This document shows, piece by piece, positions 5,872 through 6,863 of a stretch of DNA of 6,863 nt. Under the pieces are notes generated by a model, which was not told the DNA's origin, ran no database searches, and worked only from the letters and a program-made list of their open reading frames with translations. Both the position numbers and the translations under genes were made by a program. The DNA is taken from contig JBILNK010000209.1 in NCBI GenBank assembly GCA_044375105.1, forward strand, positions 1 to 6,863. Reading direction: 5' to 3'. The number at the start of each line of letters is the position of its first letter. Position 1 is the first letter of the stretch. Source of the DNA: JBIKLM01 sp044375105 (GTDB lineage: Bacteria > Planctomycetota > UBA1135 > GCA-002686595).

Positions 5872-6863
5872 TGGGGACCCAAGCCGCTCCGCTGCCGCTC
5901 TGGCTGGCGGGCGCCGGCGGCCTGTTGGCGGGCGAATTCCTGCGCCTGGTCGAGGGGCATGCGCGCCTCGAGCTGGCCGGGCTGATCACGCGCGCGGGGG
6001 GCGAGCGGCTGGCCGAGCTGCAGCCACATCTGGCGGCTCGGCGCGAGCTCCGCTGCGTCGCTCCGGCAGAGGCCCTGGCGCCCCTGGCGGAGCAGCTGGG
6101 CCGCGGCCCGGCGGTGCTGGTGCTGGCCCTGCCCCACGGCGAGGCCGCCGGGCTCTGGCGCCGCCTGCGCCTCGAGCTGGGCGGCCTGGCCGAGCGCCTG
6201 ACCGTGGTCGACCTGTCGGCGGACTATCGCCTGCAGGATCCGCGCCGCTACGCCGCGGTCTATGGCCAGCCCCACCAAGACGCCGAAGAACTCGCGCGCT
6301 TTCGCTACGCGTTGCCCGAGCTCGCCGCCGAGCCGGCCCTGCGCGGCGCCACGCGCCTCTCGGCTCCGGGCTGCTTCGCCACCGCGCTGCAGCGCGCGGC
6401 GCGGCCCGGCGCGGACGCGGGCCTGTTCGATGGGGGCCGCCCTTGGAGCTTCTTCGGCATCACGGGCTCCTCGGGCAGCGGCGCCAAGCCCAAGGCCGGC
6501 ACGCACCATCCGCACCGCGACGGCAACCTGTACGCCTACGGGCTCTCCGGCCATCGCCACGAGGCCGAGCTGCTCCAGGGTCTCGCCGGGCCCGCGCCGG
6601 CGCTGTGCTTCGTGCCGCACTCGGGGCCGTTCGTGCGCGGCATCCACCTGACCGCGGCCCTGCCGCTGGCCGCGGGCGTGTCCGCGGCCGAGCTGCGCGC
6701 GGTCTACGCACGCCGCTTCGCCGACCAGCCCTTCGTCGAGCTGCTGGCCGAAGGCCGCGTCCCCGAGCTGCGCTTGGTGGTCGGCAGCAACCGGGCCCAG
6801 GTCGGGCTGCACGTGCGCGGCGACCAAGCGCTGCTGCTGGTGGCCCTCGACAACGTGCTGAAG
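5871..6863 (+). CDS. argC: N-acetyl-gamma-glutamyl-phosphate reductase, 3' end outside window
   Basis: This cytoplasmic enzyme reduces N-acyl-gamma-glutamyl phosphate to the semialdehyde with NADPH, the third step of arginine synthesis. The frame is open through the last base, giving 331 residues. The ending LDNVLK matches the family's conserved LDNLxKG just before the C-terminus, so only about 10-20 residues are missing. The nucleotide-binding start is AGAGGLLAGEFLRL (13-26), a variant of GxxGYTGxELLRL. DLSADYRL (114-121) is a family hallmark. The active-site cysteine is Cys168 in APGCFATA, and the catalytic histidine is probably in GHRH (227-230). TGSSGSGAKP (198-207) replaces the common SGVSGAGR, as in LysY and, as I recall, Bacteroidetes ArgC. 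A LysY role in lysine synthesis is unlikely given argG in the same operon. The start at 5871 has a good ribosome site and overlaps the upstream stop by one base. Confidence 0.92.
   Translation, partial: MGTQAAPLPLWLAGAGGLLAGEFLRLVEGHARLELAGLITRAGGERLAELQPHLAARRELRCVAPAEALAPLAEQLGRGPAVLVLALPHGEAAGLWRRLRLELGGLAERLTVVDLSADYRLQDPRRYAAVYGQPHQDAEELARFRYALPELAAEPALRGATRLSAPGCFATALQRAARPGADAGLFDGGRPWSFFGITGSSGSGAKPKAGTHHPHRDGNLYAYGLSGHRHEAELLQGLAGPAPALCFVPHSGPFVRGIHLTAALPLAAGVSAAELRAVYARRFADQPFVELLAEGRVPELRLVVGSNRAQVGLHVRGDQALLLVALDNVLK

Noticed and set aside
5826..6827. 333-residue minus-strand open frame over argC
   Set aside because: The plus strand here encodes ArgC with all its hallmark motifs; the antisense frame is low-complexity and motif-free.
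5871..6863. LysY (LysW-dependent lysine synthesis) identity for the reductase
   Set aside because: The SSGSGAKP motif is LysY-like, but linkage to argG and argF' and the absence of any LysW-type carrier gene favour ArgC.

Overview
The window is very GC-rich (about 70% by eye) with strong G/C third-position bias. That fits a high-GC bacterium; a myxobacterial or other deltaproteobacterial-type genome is my best guess, but nothing here fixes the taxon. It holds five protein-coding genes, two of them cut by the window edges: the 3' part of an mprF-like membrane protein gene (+), a convergent carbamoyltransferase gene (argF', -), and a divergent arginine operon (+) made of argG, an unrecognised P-loop protein gene, and argC (running off the right end).

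Layout. Bases 1-1950 encode an MprF-type phospholipid flippase/synthetase whose C-terminal synthetase domain stops about halfway. Bases 1951-2257 are a convergent intergenic region with an 8-copy 10-bp tandem repeat and a hairpin next to the argF' stop codon. Bases 2258-3322 (-) encode an N-acetyl- or N-succinylornithine carbamoyltransferase. Bases 3323-3504 are the divergent control region, with an AT-rich island carrying two near-identical inverted 15-bp elements that resemble ARG boxes. Bases 3505-6863 (+) are argG, the P-loop gene and argC, packed with a 3-nt gap and then a 1-nt overlap, so almost certainly one transcript.

How the genes work together. ArgC makes N-acylglutamate semialdehyde, ArgF' carbamoylates N-acylornithine, and ArgG joins (acyl)citrulline or citrulline to aspartate. 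A carbamoyltransferase of the acylornithine type means the acyl group is kept past the ornithine stage, as in Xanthomonas and Bacteroidetes. ArgG, ArgF' and ArgC all carry motifs I associate with the Bacteroidetes versions of these enzymes. No acyltransferase, kinase (ArgB), aminotransferase (ArgD), deacylase or argininosuccinate lyase is seen here. The P-loop gene between argG and argC looks related to the DUF1611 group. Because of its position it is the most interesting unknown: a candidate for a missing or accessory step in this acylated arginine pathway.
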